Origin: Gleimia sp. 6138-11-ORH1
GTDB taxonomy: Bacteria > Actinomycetota > Actinomycetes > Actinomycetales > Actinomycetaceae
DNA length: 64,000 nt
Assembly: GCF_024814355.1 (NCBI RefSeq)
Contig: NZ_JANUXV010000005.1
Span: forward strand, 60,155-124,154
Direction of reading: 5' to 3'
The notes beneath the pieces are model-generated. The model was not told the origin of the DNA. It saw only the letters and a program-made list of their open reading frames with translations, and searched no databases. The position numbers were made by a program, and so were the translations under genes. Below, piece after piece: positions 62,504-64,000 of the stretch; position 1 is the stretch's first letter; each line of letters opens with the position of its first letter.

Positions 62504-63650
62504 TTTTCACCGCCCTCGGGAAATTGATAGAAAGTAAAACTAATCCGACGAACACGAAAATTGTCACAATATTTCCCGCCGAGCCCAACTGGTGTAGCCC
62601 CGGAAGGTCCAGAGTGAAAGACAGCCAAAAGCGCACCAGCAAACCAAAATGTAAAGCAATCAATGGCACCCACAGGACTTTCGAGTAGGGAAAATTCTTG
62701 TGGATAACAGCGGGAATGATAATCGGTGCATGGGCGAAAACCATGGAAATTGCGAACCCTAGGGTCAGGGCATGAATCGGTAATTCGTATAGGGTTCCCA
62801 AAGGCTGGAAACCCGCAATCGCCCAAACGAAACCCGCCACCAGCATCCAAAAATAGCCAGCCAGCATTGCCGCTGCACAAAATCTTGGTAGCCCACGGTT
62901 TTTCAACGTGTGACGCGCAATGTCATCGCGGATTAAAAGCAGGCTGAGAGCCACCAGGATTACACCTACGAACACGCCGGCACGAGGGGTGAAAAAAGTG
63001 AAGCAGGCTGCAATGGCTAAGCTAGCTGCCAGCAAAGTCGCTAAGGGGAGACGCTTTTGGAAGTCTTGATTCAAATGTGCCAGTTCGAAACGCTCGCCCA
63101 CGATGGTGAGCACCAGGAAGAGGATTAGCAGCAGATGCAAGGCTTTCAGCTGGTAAAAACTGGCGGGTAAACCCATTTGAGCGGCGGTCCAAAATACTGT
63201 GCCAGCCAGACCGAGTAGTGCCCCCAGGGCCTCAAGCATAGTCGGGAGGCTACTTTGGCGAGTCAAGAAAAACCCGTAGGTGAGGGTTAAAACCGTCATC
63301 CCAGCAGTCCAGAGTACGCCGACTACCGAAAGGGGGATGAGGCTCTCTTCCCAGCGGGCGAATACCGGCAGTAGTAGCGCCAGAAGCGATCCGGCGCCGG
63401 TGAGTGCGGGCGCCGCGTACGTCCAAGGTTTACGGGCAGCTACCGCGCGTTCCAACCCAATTGCTGTGCCCAAGAAGCCAATCACCATGAGGATTCCGTG
63501 CATGTGGGAGCTGGGATTGGCAGGCAGGGCGTGCCTCACCCCAGTGAGGGCAGCGGCTCCGTTTAAGCCATTTACGAGGGCGGTGCCGGCCAGCAGTAGT
63601 AAAAATAGCCGTAAATAAAGCCGCGCCTTAGGTGCAGTAGGGTGAAGCAT
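62496..63650 (-). CDS. NnrS-like multi-helix membrane protein
   Basis: A 384-residue protein with 11-12 membrane helices. The SSHMHGILMVIGFLGTAIGLERAVA segment resembles the 'HGHxMxxGFxG' start of the NnrS family, a haem- and copper-containing group linked to nitric oxide or nitrosative stress, and HALTLGFAISMVFAHAPII resembles its second conserved region. The match is partial, so the name is tentative. It is first in the operon with the two nitrite reductase genes and overlaps the second by eight bases, so it probably works with nitrite or nitric oxide handling. Confidence 0.65.
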   Translation of the reverse strand: MLHPTAPKARLYLRLFLLLLAGTALVNGLNGAAALTGVRHALPANPSSHMHGILMVIGFLGTAIGLERAVAARKPWTYAAPALTGAGSLLALLLPVFARWEESLIPLSVVGVLWTAGMTVLTLTYGFFLTRQSSLPTMLEALGALLGLAGTVFWTAAQMGLPASFYQLKALHLLLILFLVLTIVGERFELAHLNQDFQKRLPLATLLAASLAIAACFTFFTPRAGVFVGVILVALSLLLIRDDIARHTLKNRGLPRFCAAAMLAGYFWMLVAGFVWAIAGFQPLGTLYELPIHALTLGFAISMVFAHAPIIIPAVIHKNFPYSKVLWVPLIALHFGLLVRFWLSFTLDLPGLHQLGSAGNIVTIFVFVGLVLLSINFPRAVKNA

Positions 63651-63739
63651 AAAGCCTCCCTCAGTGGAAACTATAAGTTATTAAGAATTTCAACATATTT
63701 TAGGGAGCAAAGGGTAGTGCTATAGTCCTTGAAACTCCT

Positions 63740-63796
63740 GAATCGCTGCAGAATTCGTGAATCACCGCAAAATTCGTGAAGTGCCAAAATTTTCAA
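63740..63796. repeat. Three-unit 19-bp imperfect tandem repeat upstream of the nitrite reductase operon
   Basis: Units at 63740-63758 and 63759-63777 share GAATC and AATTCGT; a diverged third is at 63778-63796. The 19-bp period equals that of the repeat at 58554-58629. Confidence 0.7.
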
Positions 63797-64000
63797 GCCA
63801 CCGCTACCCAGCACCCCTCCACGCCGGAGCGTAACTCGCCGGGGTGGTTTTGGTGTGGGTTGTTGGGGGTGGTTTTTGGTTGTGGTTTGGGGGTTTGTGT
63901 GGGGTGTGGTGGTGTTCACGTTGTGTGGATTTGTTTTGTGGGGGTGGGTGTGGGTATAGTTAGTATTCGTTGCGTTGAGCGGTTTGTTTTGTTTGGCGTG
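63797..64000. other. Gene-free right end with a strongly G+T-biased plus strand
   Basis: No gene is supported. From about 63837 to 63956 the plus strand is almost free of A and C, with many GGG and GGGG runs separated by T-rich spacers, so the minus strand is C+A-rich. A minus-strand frame in 63671-63919 (TTTPHTNPQTTTKNHPQQP) is low complexity and is rejected. The sequence from 63957 on may lead into the next gene. Confidence 0.7.

Noticed and set aside
63671..63919. 82-codon minus-strand frame at the right edge
   Set aside because: Low-complexity Thr/Pro/Gln sequence that follows from the C+A-rich strand; no supporting signals.

Overview
The window is a bacterial chromosome segment around the replication origin of an actinobacterium. 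The gene order (ppiase, tRNA-Ala/Ile, DUF3566, gyrA, gyrB, dciA, recF, dnaN, dnaA, oriC, rpmH, rnpA, yidD, yidC, jag, rsmG, parA, parB, then trxA, trxB, murJ, DUF6049, NUDIX, pcnA) is the conserved origin region of that phylum. The moderate GC content, the LPKTG-anchored DUF5979 adhesin and the protein flavour suggest a lower-GC member of the Actinomycetaceae. That family assignment is inference.

Left arm (1-15630): a partial rhomboid protease, a cyclophilin, a helical membrane-anchored protein, a large lipoprotein hydrolase, an AT-rich stretch with a small OB-fold-like lipoprotein and a decayed gene-free tract, three tRNAs, then gyrA, gyrB, dciA, recF, dnaN and dnaA on the minus strand. The origin lies around dnaA. 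DnaA boxes sit on both sides of it, and a palindrome of two perfect boxes forms the hairpin directly downstream of dnaA. Further boxes lie in the gyrB-dciA gap and, about 28 kb away, in a dense cluster in front of dnaB.

Right of oriC (16072-23063): the rpmH-rnpA-yidD-yidC-jag-rsmG run, then parA and parB with four parS sites within 3.7 kb, one of them inside parB, and two small membrane-protein genes. Next come a TDT-family transporter, a minus-strand block (ddl-like, aminotransferase, trxA, trxB, murJ, DUF6049, NUDIX), and a plus-strand block (pcnA, gnd, bifunctional PBP).

39.8-52.6 kb: the rpsF-ssb-rpsR-rplI operon, a MATE exporter, dnaB, a pyridoxal/HMP kinase, a 1421-residue cell-wall-anchored adhesin with eight DUF5979-type repeats, and glpD. 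52.8-64 kb: a GntR/UTRA regulator, lipB-lipA, an acyl-CoA ligase, an unknown membrane protein beside a phosphatidylcholine-synthase-like enzyme, and a three-gene copper nitrite reductase module in which the membrane part is a separate gene.

The most unusual patterns are the DnaA-box cluster before dnaB, the DnaA-box hairpin after dnaA, a lysine at the GyrA position equivalent to E. coli Ser83, and a family of short intergenic tandem repeats (12-28 bp, several with a 19-bp period) that at three loci begin at or include the stop codon of the preceding gene. No CRISPR array, complete insertion sequence, prophage or rRNA gene was seen.
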